From: Thermosulfurimonas sp.
Lineage (GTDB): Bacteria > Desulfobacterota > Thermodesulfobacteria > Thermodesulfobacteriales > Thermodesulfobacteriaceae
Direction of reading: 5' to 3'
DNA length: 5,915 nt
Assembly: GCA_015487645.1 (NCBI GenBank)
Contig: WFPH01000163.1
Span: forward strand, 1 to 5,915
Shown here: positions 5,370-5,915 of the stretch, in pieces
Layout: each line of letters opens with the position of its first letter
Numbering within the stretch: the first letter of the stretch is position 1
Made by a program: the position numbers and the translations under genes
The notes under the pieces: generated by a model
Seen by the model: only the letters and a program-made list of their open reading frames with translations
Database searches by the model: none
Told to the model about the DNA's origin: nothing

Positions 5370-5915
5370 ATGAACCTCCGGGAAGAGCTGGAAAAACTGG
5401 AAGAAAAGATCCTTTCCCCCTGGGCGGCCAGGGCTAGGAGGTCGCGGGGAAGGCTTAAGCCCGAACCTGAATGTCCGTTGCGGACATGTTTCCAGAGGGA
5501 CCGCGACCGGATCATCCACAGCAAGGCCTTCCGGCGTCTCAAGCACAAGACCCAGGTCTTCCTGGCCCCCACCGGCGACCACTACCGCACCCGGCTCACC
5601 CACACCTTAGAGGTGGCCCAGATCGCCCGCACCATCGCCCGGGCCCTGCGGCTTAACGAGGACCTCACCGAGGCCATCGCCCTGGGACACGACCTGGGCC
5701 ACACCCCCTTCGGACACGCCGGGGAGGAGGTGCTTAACGAACTCGTTCCCGGAGGCTTCCGGCACTATGAACAGAGTCTTCGCGTAGTGGACTATCTAGA
5801 GAAGGAAGGCCGTGGGCTAAATCTGACCCTAGAGGTCCGCGACGGCATCCTAAAACACTCCAAGGGCCTGGGCCCCATTATTTCCCCGGGAAAGGACCCG
5901 CCCCTTACCCTTGAG
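5370..5915 (+). CDS. dgt: dGTPase-like deoxynucleoside triphosphate triphosphohydrolase (HD domain), 3' end outside the window
   Basis: The first 182 residues of a cytoplasmic HD-superfamily enzyme that hydrolyses dNTPs, classically dGTP, to the nucleoside and tripolyphosphate, so helping to set nucleotide pools. Visible blocks are a charged helical N-terminus (REELEKLEEKILSPWAARAR), RTCFQRDRDRIIHS (38-51), AFRRLKHKTQVF (53-64), GDHYRTRLTHTLEVAQIAR (69-87), ALGHDLGHTPFGHAGE (104-119), HYEQSLRVVDYLE (132-144) and GLNLTLEVRDGILKHSKG (149-166). Metal ligands H78 and the H107-D108 pair are intact; the final Asp ligand lies beyond the edge. The spacing matches the shorter 'dGTPase-like' branch more than E. 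coli Dgt. The start is ATG 5370, 22 bases after queA, with no Shine-Dalgarno in the T-rich gap. The frame stays open to the edge. The family is certain; substrate preference is inferred. Confidence 0.94.
   Translation, partial: MNLREELEKLEEKILSPWAARARRSRGRLKPEPECPLRTCFQRDRDRIIHSKAFRRLKHKTQVFLAPTGDHYRTRLTHTLEVAQIARTIARALRLNEDLTEAIALGHDLGHTPFGHAGEEVLNELVPGGFRHYEQSLRVVDYLEKEGRGLNLTLEVRDGILKHSKGLGPIISPGKDPPLTLE

Noticed and set aside
5107..5656. Short frames 5107-5358 (+), 5471-5656 (+), 5355-5603 (-) and 5366-5572 (-) around the queA/dgt junction
   Set aside because: They are out-of-frame or antisense shadows of queA and of the edge-truncated dgt gene, with low-complexity Pro/Arg/Gly-rich products.

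Overview
The window is an ordinary, densely packed stretch of bacterial chromosome. It is GC-rich by eye, with no mobile elements, RNA genes, CRISPR arrays or long non-coding stretches. It holds one gene tail, four readable genes and one gene cut by the right edge. The proteins are compact and rich in Glu, Arg and Leu, and cytochrome c maturation is of the System II (Ccs/Res) type. Together these would fit a thermophilic, sulfur-metabolising bacterium such as a member of Thermodesulfobacteriota. That placement is an impression from protein style and is not demonstrated.

Layout. Positions 1-88 carry the C-terminal end of an unrecognised plus-strand protein. Its stop codon overlaps the stop codon of a convergent minus-strand HIT-family nucleotide hydrolase/transferase (85-579). 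A 95-nt divergent spacer (580-674) holds a perfect 7+1+7 inverted repeat, a well-formed sigma70-type promoter with an extended -10, and a good Shine-Dalgarno for the next gene. To the right everything is on the plus strand: a WWD-domain cytochrome c biogenesis protein (675-1595, CcsA/ResC type), glnE (1597-4317, glutamine synthetase adenylyltransferase/adenylyl-removing enzyme), queA (4253 or 4310 to 5347, last-but-one step of queuosine synthesis), and the first 182 codons of a dGTPase-like HD-domain triphosphohydrolase (5370 to the edge).

How the genes relate. ccsA-glnE-queA look like one transcription unit: there is a 1-nt gap, then an overlap. Their jobs (heme delivery to c-type cytochromes, nitrogen control through glutamine synthetase, tRNA wobble modification) are not an obvious pathway, so this looks like a housekeeping operon. 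The dGTPase gene may have its own promoter, placed so close that its transcript could be leaderless. I did not find an undescribed system. The points most worth a second look are start-site and regulatory oddities: the start of queA, the possible leaderless start of dgt, the divergent operator-like repeat, and the Gln in place of the third His in the HIT motif.
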